Shown here: piece by piece, positions 37,301 through 42,844 of the stretch
How the letters are laid out: each line of letters starts with the position of its first letter
Position numbering within the stretch: the first letter of the stretch is position 1
Assembly (NCBI GenBank): GCA_902792815.1
Contig: CADBAY010000005.1
Coordinates: forward strand, 1 to 44,503
DNA from: an uncultured Bacteroidia bacterium
GTDB taxonomy: Bacteria; Bacteroidota; Bacteroidia; Bacteroidales; UBA932
Length of the DNA stretch: 44,503 nt
Reading direction: 5' to 3'
Position numbers and translations under genes: made by a program
Notes under the pieces: generated by a model
What the model was told of the DNA's origin: nothing
Databases searched by the model: none
The model's input: only the letters and a program-made list of their open reading frames with translations

Positions 37301-38139
37301 TCGAGGGCTCCGAAGAGTACGTGCTGGATCTTCCTTCCGGCCCCGTGGCTCTGCACCCCGGCGACTATGAAATCAGTTCCGAGGATATGCCCGGCTGGCT
37401 CGTCGCCACCGAGGGAAGCCTTACCGTAGCTCTTGATATTGTCCAGACTCCCGAGCTGGTGCTCGAGGGCGCTGCTCGCGAGCTCATCCATCCTATCCAG
37501 AACCTTCGTAAGGAAAGCGGCTTCGATTTGACCGACCGTATCAGTACCGAGGTTTATGCCGACGGTCCCGCCCACGAGCTTATCTCCAAGGCGCTTGAGG
37601 CTTTCGGCGAATATGTGTCAAACCAGACTCTTTCCACTTCTCTTGTCCTCAAGCCTCTTGCCGAGGCTCCTGCGGACTCGGCCGAGGTGGCCTGGGAAGA
37701 AGGAGTCATCAAAATAAAACTAAATCGTAATACAAATATGGCAGAAGAAACAAAAACTCGTTATTCCGACGAGGAACTCGCCGAATTCAAGGCTATTATC
37801 GACGAGATGCTCTCCAAGGCCAGGGCGGAGTACGATACTCTCCGTCAAGTAATCATGCACAACGGCTCCAACGACATCGAGGACACTTCGCCCTCGTTCA
37901 AGACCGTTGAGGACGACGGTGCAAACCAACTCTCCAAGGAGGAGGCAAGCCAGCTTGCCCAGCGCCAGTACAAGTTCATCCAGAACCTCGAGGCTGCTTT
38001 GGTCCGCATCGAGAACAAGACTTACGGCATTTGCCGTGAGACCGGTAAACTTATCCCTAAAGAGAGGCTCCGTCTGGTTCCGCACGCAACCCTTACGGTG
38101 GAAGCTAAAGAGAAACTCGCCAAGGCCGGCAGGAAATGA
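34387..38139 (+). CDS. ileS: isoleucyl-tRNA synthetase fused in frame to a TraR/DksA-family protein
   Basis: One uninterrupted frame of 1250 codons. Residues 1-1117 are class I IleRS. The HIGH-type motif lies in PSANGMPGIHHVM (His57-His58), the editing domain follows (LAWTTTPWTLPSNTAL), the KMSKR loop is at 661-665, and the anticodon-binding and C-terminal regions follow. Residues 1118-1250 start MAEETKTRYSDEELAEFK and form a complete TraR/DksA-type protein. These are usually two adjacent genes in this phylum. The linker IKIKLNRNTN has no stop, and an A/T-rich stretch precedes Met1118, so an internal start may still produce the small protein alone. It overlaps lspA in ATGA. Confidence 0.93.
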   Translation: MTFKEYKGLDLVAAGNEILERWKQRGAFEKSLNLREGAPEFIFFEGPPSANGMPGIHHVMARSIKDAVCRYKTQSGFKVRRRAGWDTHGLPVELGVEKKLGITKEDIGSKISVADYNAACRREVMKYTAEWRNLTERIGYWVDMDDPYITYDNRYIETLWWLLKDIYGKGLLYKGKSIQPYSPAAGTGLSTHELNQPGCYRDVKDTTCCAQFKVVGEEDLYFLAWTTTPWTLPSNTALCVGPDIDYVKVRSANPYTGAPATYILAQALVGAWFNDKVPYEVLPGTFKGRELEGMRYEQLIPWFRPDEGAFRVILGDYVTTEDGTGIVHIAPTFGADDAKVARLAGVPGLYVTDRDGAPQAQVDPKGRFYRVEDLDPAYVADRVDPSYGEWAGRYVKNAYDSSLAPDAPTLDVDICVMLKAAGKAFRIEKHVHTYPHCWRTDKPVLYYPLNSWFIRTTAVREQMMALNDTIEWKPESTGTGRFGKWLENIQDWNLSRSRYWGTPLPIWRTEDGKEEICIGSAAELYEQIDKSVEAGFMASNPLRDAGFDPADMSRANYDRIDLHRPYVDEIFLVSPSGRKMIREKDLIDVWFDSGAMPYAQTGLRGKETSDFGCTADFIAEGVDQTRGWFYTLHAIHTMVSGTPAFKRVISNGLVLDKKGEKMSKRLGNAVNPFEAMDKYGPDALRWYMLTNAQPWDNLKFDEAGVEEVRRKFFGTLYNSYSVFALYANIDGFDPSSPMVPYASRPLFDRWIISKLNTLVSRVKEAYEDYDITAAGRLVQDFVCDDLSNWYIRLNKKRLWGAGMNPDKMACYQTLYEILKGVALLGAPIAPFFMERLWLDLVPGSESVHFEPMPRANSVLVDEALEESMAFAQKASSMVLALRKKVGINVRKPLAKVLVPVLDDEVRSHIEKVKDIFLTEVNVKEIEFLHDTTGIITKKIKPNFKTLGKIYGKQMKEIAAAFATLGQDVIAGIEGSEEYVLDLPSGPVALHPGDYEISSEDMPGWLVATEGSLTVALDIVQTPELVLEGAARELIHPIQNLRKESGFDLTDRISTEVYADGPAHELISKALEAFGEYVSNQTLSTSLVLKPLAEAPADSAEVAWEEGVIKIKLNRNTNMAEETKTRYSDEELAEFKAIIDEMLSKARAEYDTLRQVIMHNGSNDIEDTSPSFKTVEDDGANQLSKEEASQLAQRQYKFIQNLEAALVRIENKTYGICRETGKLIPKERLRLVPHATLTVEAKEKLAKAGRK
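37738..38139 (+). CDS. TraR/DksA-type domain of the fusion; possible internal start
   Basis: Translation from the ATG at 37738 gives a 133-residue protein of the normal size for this family. It has a long N-terminal coiled coil (DEMLSKARAEYDTLRQVIM) and a C-terminal YGICRETGKLIPKERLRLVPHA segment. Only one of the zinc-finger cysteines is present (Cys in GICRETG). DksA-type proteins bind RNA polymerase's secondary channel; whether this version does so is untested. Upstream bases are A-rich (AAACTAAATCGTAATACAAAT is just over the usual window), as at many starts in this phylum. Confidence 0.6.
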   Translation: MAEETKTRYSDEELAEFKAIIDEMLSKARAEYDTLRQVIMHNGSNDIEDTSPSFKTVEDDGANQLSKEEASQLAQRQYKFIQNLEAALVRIENKTYGICRETGKLIPKERLRLVPHATLTVEAKEKLAKAGRK

Positions 38140-38705
38140 AAATCTCCAGAGGCGCGAGGCTGATAGCTCTCGGAGTGATACTCGTGGTCATCGACCAGGT
38201 AATCAAGTACCTGGTCAAGACCAATATGTCGCTGGGGCAGCAGATTTATGTCCTCGGCGACTGGTTCCGCCTGTGTTTTGTGGAGAACGAGGGCATGGCC
38301 TTCGGCATGAAGTTCGGCGGATCGGTGGGGAAGTTCCTCCTATCGCTTTTCCGTATCGTTTTGTGCGGCGCTTTGGTTTGGTGGATTAGTTCGCTGAACC
38401 GCAAGAAGAAGGCTCCCGTGGGAGTGCTGGTGGGTTTGACTCTCATCACTGCGGGCGCTTTTGGCAATATAATAGACTGTTTGTTCTACGGGCTTATCTG
38501 GGATTACGCTCCGTTTATGTTCGGCAGGGTGGTGGATATGTTTTATTTTCCGCTTATCCATAATGCCGCAGGCGAGGTGGTGTTCTTCAGCCCCGTATTC
38601 AATTTTGCAGATTCCTGCGTTACTGTAGGAGCATTCTACCTTGTTCTGTTCCAATGGAAATTCTTTGCCTCCGATGACAAGAAGAAGGAACAGAAGGCAG
38701 AATAG
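38136..38705 (+). CDS. lspA: lipoprotein signal peptidase (signal peptidase II)
   Basis: This 189-residue aspartic protease with four membrane segments cleaves lipoprotein signals at the lipid-modified cysteine. DQVIKYLVK near the N-terminus, NEGMAFG, GNIID (Asp114) and FNFADS (Asp159) are the conserved blocks; the two Asp form the catalytic dyad. The spacing between them is longer than in E. coli, as in other Bacteroidota. A long hairpin begins 6 bp after the stop, and the next gene's start (38674) lies inside its last codons. Confidence 0.95.
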   Translation: MKISRGARLIALGVILVVIDQVIKYLVKTNMSLGQQIYVLGDWFRLCFVENEGMAFGMKFGGSVGKFLLSLFRIVLCGALVWWISSLNRKKKAPVGVLVGLTLITAGAFGNIIDCLFYGLIWDYAPFMFGRVVDMFYFPLIHNAAGEVVFFSPVFNFADSCVTVGAFYLVLFQWKFFASDDKKKEQKAE

Positions 38706-40230
38706 CGTTTGCGGTATCGGCAGGCAGTGCCCTCCGGAAGCCTTTTCCCAAAGTATTTTGGCTTCCGGAGGGCACTGCCTGTCGATACTGCTGGTGGCTT
38801 TTCTGCTCGTGGGTGCCGTTTCGTGCCGGCCGACGGCAGGGACGGAGCTGCAAAACTTCGCGCAGAGCGCTCATCCCTCCCAACCTGACGGTTGGGCCCC
38901 TCCCGTTCACATAGCCACGGGCGGCTATGGTTTTGCTGCTCCGTCCCTGCTGTCGGCGGACGGAAAGAGGGTTACCGGATGGATGATGGGAACGAGCCGT
39001 CTGTATCCTTCGGAATTTGCCCCTCTCCCCAGTCCCCCTGCAGGCTACAAGCCCGTGTATATCACGCACTACGGGCGTCACGGGTCGAGATATCTTGTCA
39101 ATCCGGGGCAGTATGCGGCCGTCAATTCTATTCTTGAAAAGGCCGCCGCCGACAGCATGCTTACTCCGGAGGGCCAGAGGATATGGCAGACTTATTCCGA
39201 CGTTTATCCTTTGCTCGACAAGCGCGAGGGGGAGCTTACTCCGCTTGGCGCTATGCAGCACCGCGGAATCGCGCGCCGGATGGTCGGGCGCTATCCTTCG
39301 CTTTTCAAGAAGAACGCACGCATCGAGGCCAATTCGACCAATCTGGAGCGGACGATGCTCTCGATGTTTTATTTTACCCGGGAATTGCTCTCGCTCCGCC
39401 CCGGCCTGGATATTCACGCCGATGCGTCCCGAAGCTACATGGGTGTAATCAACCAGCATACGCTGGAGAATCCGCGGGCTACCGAATACGATGTGCAATG
39501 GAAGAAGGGGGATGGCCTGTGGCGTCCTGCTTTCGATGCCTATGTGGCCGATATAATCGATCCGGAACCTTTCTGCAAGCGTCTGTTTGCCGATTATGAT
39601 TATCTTCGGGGACTGTGCGACCCGCTCGATTTCGAGAGAACTTTCTTCGATGTCGCGATGAATTTTCCCAGCTGCGGATTCCCTAATATTCTTGATGCTT
39701 TCACTTCCGATGAACTCCTCCTCCTGGGACGCCTCGACAATTGTTCGTTCTATATCGGCAAGAGCCGGTTCCCCGGGGGCGATAAGCGCGGGTGCTACCT
39801 GTCGGAGGCGGTGCTGGGAGATATCATCGACAGGGTGGAGCCTGACATAGAGTCGGGTGTGAGGGTGCGCCTCCGCTTCGGGCACGACGGCTGCATGATG
39901 GCTCTTCTGGCCATGCTTAAAGTTGATGGCTGGGGCGCTGAGTTAGAGGACTTTAGCTGCTCCTGGGAAGTGTGGGACGTGTCGCAGATTCCTATGGCGG
40001 CCAACCTTCAGCTGGTGTTTTTCCGCGGGCGGAGAGGAGACCTGATTTTCCTTCCGCTGCTAAACGAGCAGCCCCTCTCACTGCCTTTGGAGAGTATTGA
40101 CGGCGCCTATTACAGCTGGGAACGGTTCGTCACTTATTGCGGGCCAATCTTGCGGGAAGCCCGCGAGGCTCTTTCCGTCCCGCCCGTACCTGTGGTAATT
40201 CCATATTTAGGCGAAACGCAGGTTAAATAG
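38674..40230 (+). CDS. histidine phosphatase (clade 2) lipoprotein, second copy, with palindrome in the signal peptide
   Basis: The start at 38674 (MTRRRNRRQNSV) supplies a basic n-region. Translation then runs through a 32-bp-stem palindrome (residues about 13-40) before the hydrophobic core and lipobox AVSC (Cys51). Removing the palindrome would join MTRRRNRRQNSV to LVAFLLVGAVSC, an ordinary lipoprotein signal. The 518-residue protein has the HYGRHGSR motif (Arg135-His136, Arg139) and a C-terminal RFGHD motif, and is paralogous to the product of 25370-26719. The substrate is probably a phosphomonoester such as inositol phosphates (family inference). It overlaps lspA by 32 bp. Confidence 0.85.
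   Translation: MTRRRNRRQNSVCGIGRQCPPEAFSQSILASGGHCLSILLVAFLLVGAVSCRPTAGTELQNFAQSAHPSQPDGWAPPVHIATGGYGFAAPSLLSADGKRVTGWMMGTSRLYPSEFAPLPSPPAGYKPVYITHYGRHGSRYLVNPGQYAAVNSILEKAAADSMLTPEGQRIWQTYSDVYPLLDKREGELTPLGAMQHRGIARRMVGRYPSLFKKNARIEANSTNLERTMLSMFYFTRELLSLRPGLDIHADASRSYMGVINQHTLENPRATEYDVQWKKGDGLWRPAFDAYVADIIDPEPFCKRLFADYDYLRGLCDPLDFERTFFDVAMNFPSCGFPNILDAFTSDELLLLGRLDNCSFYIGKSRFPGGDKRGCYLSEAVLGDIIDRVEPDIESGVRVRLRFGHDGCMMALLAMLKVDGWGAELEDFSCSWEVWDVSQIPMAANLQLVFFRGRRGDLIFLPLLNEQPLSLPLESIDGAYYSWERFVTYCGPILREAREALSVPPVPVVIPYLGETQVK
38711..38791 (+). repeat. coding palindromic element in the phosphatase signal peptide
   Basis: Arm 38711-38742 pairs with arm 38760-38791 in RNA over 32 bp with two G-U pairs and no mismatch. 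The inner 22 bp (beginning CAGGCAGTGCCCTCCGG) are perfect in DNA. The loop is TTTTCCCAAAGTATTTT. Total length is 81 bp (27 codons). It starts 6 bp after the lspA stop. Confidence 0.9.
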
Positions 40231-40232
40231 TG

Positions 40233-40262
40233 TTGGATTCCCCGATTTTTTATCTAAATTTG
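40233..40262 (+). promoter_or_regulatory. promoter of tRNA-Ser
   Basis: TAAATTTG at 40255-40262 matches TAnnTTTG. A TTG at 40233-40235 lies 19 bp upstream as a -33 element. The tRNA starts 11 bp after the -7 element. Confidence 0.65.
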
Positions 40263-40273
40263 CAGTCCCGATT

Positions 40274-40358
40274 GGAGGAATGGCCGAGTGGTCGATGGCG
40301 GCAGTCTTGAAAACTGTTGAACGGCAACGTTCCGGGGGTTCGAATCCCTCTTCCTCCG
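40274..40358 (+). tRNA. tRNA-Ser(UGA)
   Basis: The 85-base sequence folds as a class II tRNA. The acceptor arms are GGAGGAA (40274-40280) and TTCCTCC (40351-40357), with discriminator G. The anticodon stem GCAGT/ACTGT holds the loop CTTGAAA with anticodon TGA. A long variable arm follows, and the T-loop is GGTTCGAATCC. CCA is not encoded. This isoacceptor reads UCN codons. Transcription should end at the hairpin directly downstream. Confidence 0.96.
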
Positions 40359-40359
40359 C

Positions 40360-40420
40360 AAAGCGCCAACAAAAAAACCGCGTCAAGCTTGCTTGAACGC
40401 GGTTTTTTTGTTGGCGCTTT
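40360..40420 (+). terminator. very long terminator hairpin after tRNA-Ser
   Basis: Arms 40360-40388 and 40391-40420 pair over about 29 bp with one bulged base and a 2-base loop. The core CCGCGT...ACGCGG stem is followed by seven T (40403-40409), and the symmetric seven A make it usable in both directions. The outer GCGCCAAC/GTTGGCGC part goes beyond what a terminator needs. Confidence 0.85.
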
Positions 40421-40640
40421 GCATCGCCCGCCGCAGGCGGGAGGGATGCCGGCGAAGCCGGAATCCCGGAGGAAGAGGGATCCCTATGTCCCCCTCGCTG
40501 CTCCGCAGCGGTCCCCCGGGGGACACTGCCGCTTCACTTCGTTTCGCGGGCATCTTCGCTGCTCGTTTTTCTCCGAAAAACTCGCTGACGCTCCAGGAGC
40601 GGGCCTGCTGGCGCCTTGTCGGCTTTTTTGAAGGCTCCCC
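40421..40640. other. GC-rich, gene-free stretch with short palindromes
   Basis: No convincing gene is present. Several perfect short inverted repeats occur: CCCGCC-GCA-GGCGGG (40427-40441), CCGGC-GAA-GCCGG (40449-40461), CGCTGC-TCC-GCAGCG (40496-40510), GTCCCCCGGGGGAC (40511-40524) and GTTTTTC-TCC-GAAAAAC (40565-40581). Long frames are open on both strands only because stops are rare in such sequence. Confidence 0.7.
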
Positions 40641-41121
40641 GTGTGCAAAACAGGCCTCCCTGCCCCCGGGGCCTGCCCGCTGCGCCCTTTCGTGTGCAAA
40701 AAGCCCCTCTCTGCCCCCGGGAGCTGCCCGTTGCGGCCTTCCGTGTGCAAAACGGGCCTTTCTGCCCCCGGGACCTGCCATCTGCGGCCTGCCGTGTGCA
40801 AAACGGGCCTTCCTGCCCCCGGGACCTGCTCGCTGCTGCCTCCCGTGTGCAAAACGGGCCTTCCTGCCCCCGGGACCTGCCCGCTGCGGCCTGCCGTGTG
40901 CAAAACGGGCCTCTGTGCCCCCGGGACCTGCCATCTGCGGCCTGCCGTGTGCAAATCGGGCCTCTGTGCCCCCGGGACGCGGGTAATCATGCCTCCCGTG
41001 TGCAAAACAGGCCTTCCTGCCCCCGGGACCTGCCAGCTGAGGCCTGCCGTGTGCAAAACGAGCCTTCCTGCCCCCGAGACCTTCCCGCTGCGGTCTGCCG
41101 TGTGCAAATCGGGCCTTCCTG

Positions 41122-41319
41122 CCCCCCGGGAGTGGGTCGCTGGCGTTTTGCCGGGAGGCTGCCAGCAGTGGGCGGGACTCCGTTCGCTGCGCTCACTCCG
41201 GCCCCTCCCAACGTCTACAGCGTCCACGCTGCGCGAGGACTTGTATCCGTCGGGCCCCTCCCCCTGCCCGTGTCCGGGGGTGGACACGCCCGCCCGCCGC
41301 CGCATCCCGCCGTCTCCCC
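41122..41319. other. non-repeat interruption of the 51-bp array
   Basis: About 200 bp of GC-rich sequence split units 10 and 11; the distance (220 bp between unit starts) is not a multiple of 51. It contains GCCGGGAGGCTGCC-like dyads and CGTTCGCTGCGCTCACTCCGG-type sequence but no gene, transposase or clear terminal repeats. Confidence 0.6.
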
Positions 41320-41401
41320 GTGTGCAAAACGGGCCTTCCTGCCCCCGGGGCGCGGGTAATCATACCTGCCGTGTGCAAAAAGCCTCTTCCTGCCCCCGGG
41401 A

Positions 41402-41417
41402 CCGGGCGAAAGCCCGG
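41402..41417 (-). terminator. hairpin next to the MATE stop codon
   Basis: CCGGGC-GAAA-GCCCGG is a perfect 6-bp stem (the loop reads TTTC on the - strand) and directly follows the MATE stop on that strand. It lacks a U tract, so termination is uncertain. It is also part of the last 51-bp unit. Confidence 0.4.
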
Positions 41418-42740
41418 CTAGTAGCCGTATTTGTGCCGGAGGCCGAGCACGAGGGCGGTGGAGAGTAGCAGGGCCAGCACCTCGGCCACATTGACCGCCA
41501 GCCAAATACCGTCGATACCCAGGATCAGGGGCAGCGCGAACACGCAGCCGAGCTCGAAAACGAGAGTGCGGGTAAACGAGATCACTGCCGACACCGGCCC
41601 ATTGTTAAGCGCTGTGAACCAGGCCGATGCGAACATGTTAAAGCCGCAGATCAGGAACGACACCATATAGATCCGCAACGCATAAGTGGTCAGGTTGCTA
41701 AGTTCGGCATCATACCCCACAAACGCGTATGCTAACTGCGGAGCCAATAATTCTATTATCGCCGTAAAAAGCAGCCCTGCGATGGCTATCAACACACAGC
41801 TCTTCTGCAACAGGCTCCGCAATTCTTTTTTGTCCCCGGCTCCGAACTTATATGAAATTACCTGCGAGACTCCCATATTGTAGCCTATGAACACCGAACC
41901 GAATATGAATCCTATATACAGCAAAACCCCGTACGCAGATACTCCCTTCTCTCCTATATACTTCATCAACTGCAGGTTGTAGCATATTCCCACGACGTTG
42001 TAAGATATGTTCCCCACAAACTCCGAGAGTCCGTTGGAGAGCGACTTGCCGATAGCTTTCCAGTCGTCGCGGCTGTGCCGAACGAACTGGAGAGGCGTGC
42101 TGTTGTGCCTGGAAGAAAAGTAGATGACAGGGATAAGGCCGCCCAGGAAAAACGAAATCGCAGTTGCCACGGCGGCTCCGGTAAGCCCCCATCCGAATAC
42201 TGCTACGAACAAAGCATCCAGCACTATGTTGTTCACTCCGCAGATAATGCAGGTAACCGTCCCCAGGGCAGGTTTTCCTGCTGTCATGCAGAAGGGCTGT
42301 ATGGCCAGCTGCAGCATATAAACCGGAAGCGTCAGGGTAACTATCCGTCCGTAAATTACGGCGTATCGTATCATGTCGCCCTCTGCGCCGAGCGCAATCG
42401 AGGCGGGGCGCATAAACATAAAGAACACAGCACTGATGGCAAGTCCTGCGACGAAAGTAAGGCGTATGAGCATTGTAAAGATGCGGTTGCCCCGCTCAAT
42501 GTCGCCCTCGCCGTAAGTTTTGGACACCAGGGCGCTGCCTCCGGCTCCCACCATAAGTCCGAGCGCGGAGATAATGGCTATTGCCGGCCAGATTATGTTC
42601 ATGGCGGCAAAGGCGGTGCTGCCGGCATAATTGGAGATGAACCAGCCGTCTACGATGCTGTCAACGGATGTGACCAGGATCATCAATACCATCGGCCACA
42701 TCTCTTTGATTATGCGTTTATATCCGTAATGCCCGTCCAT
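41418..42740 (-). CDS. MATE-family multidrug/sodium efflux transporter
   Basis: This 440-residue membrane protein has about twelve hydrophobic segments in two homologous halves. It has MATE features such as SIVDGWFISNYAGSTAFAAMNIIWPA in the first half and AGDKKELRSLLQKS before the second. MATE proteins export cationic compounds in exchange for sodium or protons; the substrate is unknown. The start at 42740 follows a -7 element (TAGCTTTG, 42765-42758) by 17 nt. The gene is divergent from the CobW gene. Its stop codon touches the 51-bp array. Confidence 0.93.
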   Translation of the reverse strand: MDGHYGYKRIIKEMWPMVLMILVTSVDSIVDGWFISNYAGSTAFAAMNIIWPAIAIISALGLMVGAGGSALVSKTYGEGDIERGNRIFTMLIRLTFVAGLAISAVFFMFMRPASIALGAEGDMIRYAVIYGRIVTLTLPVYMLQLAIQPFCMTAGKPALGTVTCIICGVNNIVLDALFVAVFGWGLTGAAVATAISFFLGGLIPVIYFSSRHNSTPLQFVRHSRDDWKAIGKSLSNGLSEFVGNISYNVVGICYNLQLMKYIGEKGVSAYGVLLYIGFIFGSVFIGYNMGVSQVISYKFGAGDKKELRSLLQKSCVLIAIAGLLFTAIIELLAPQLAYAFVGYDAELSNLTTYALRIYMVSFLICGFNMFASAWFTALNNGPVSAVISFTRTLVFELGCVFALPLILGIDGIWLAVNVAEVLALLLSTALVLGLRHKYGY

Positions 42741-42757
42741 CTCGGCTGCTCTTCGAA

Positions 42758-42765
42758 CAAAGCTA
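42758..42765 (-). promoter_or_regulatory. -7 promoter element for the MATE gene
   Basis: The - strand reads TAGCTTTG, an exact TAnnTTTG match 17 nt before the start codon. No TTTG element is seen at the expected -33 distance. Confidence 0.45.
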
Positions 42766-42824
42766 TAAAATTAGACAATTTCTGATGCCCTTGCAAACCG
42801 GGGGTTGCATAATAGGTGGAAATA

Positions 42825-42838
42825 GTGTAATTTTACAC
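42825..42838 (+). promoter_or_regulatory. inverted repeat overlapping the cobW -7 element (candidate operator)
   Basis: GTGTAA-TT-TTACAC has perfect 6-bp arms. The -7-like TAATTTTA (42828-42835) lies exactly within it, so a bound repressor would block the promoter. The ATG follows 6 bp later (42845). A second imperfect dyad, TGCAAACC...GGGTTGCA, is just upstream (42792-42809). Confidence 0.5.
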
Positions 42839-42844
42839 TTAATT

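Larger units (their letters stand above)
40641..41421. repeat. 51-bp tandem repeat array (12 units in two blocks)
   Basis: Units start with GTGTGCAAAACGGGCC at 40641, 40692, 40743, 40794, 40845, 40896, 40947, 40998, 41049 and 41100, exactly 51 bp apart. After an interruption two more start at 41320 and 41371. About 33 bp are well conserved (through TGCCCCCGGGACC) and 18 bp vary. Units 7 and 11 share a distinct variant half containing CGCGGGTAATCAT. Because 51 is a multiple of three and stops are absent, several frames stay open on both strands. None has a signal peptide, a plausible start or protein-like composition. The last unit runs into the MATE stop codon at 41418-41420. Confidence 0.9.

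Noticed and set aside
34378-37575. 1065-codon frame antisense to ileS
   Set aside because: It mirrors the synthetase, a known effect of codon bias. The protein has no recognisable domains and an odd His/Val/Gly-rich composition.
38711-38791. Ordinary intrinsic terminator of lspA
   Set aside because: The stem is far longer than needed, no U tract follows, and the frame of the next gene runs through it; an attenuator role cannot be excluded.
40274-41420. Integrative element at the tRNA-Ser gene
   Set aside because: No integrase, no repeat of the tRNA 3' end and no cargo genes are visible downstream.
40641-41421. CRISPR array
   Set aside because: The 18-bp variable parts are similar to one another instead of unique, the conserved part has a long GC-rich tail without the usual repeat form, and no cas genes are near.
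40383-41468. Repeat protein encoded by the 51-bp array
   Set aside because: Open frames exist on both strands simply because the period is divisible by three and stops are rare. None has a signal peptide, a plausible start region or protein-like composition, and no frame shows clear preference for synonymous change.
42785-42844. Upstream start of the CobW GTPase at 42785
   Set aside because: It would add 20 non-family residues and lie upstream of the promoter-like dyad; the ATG at 42845 fits both the family and the regulatory site.
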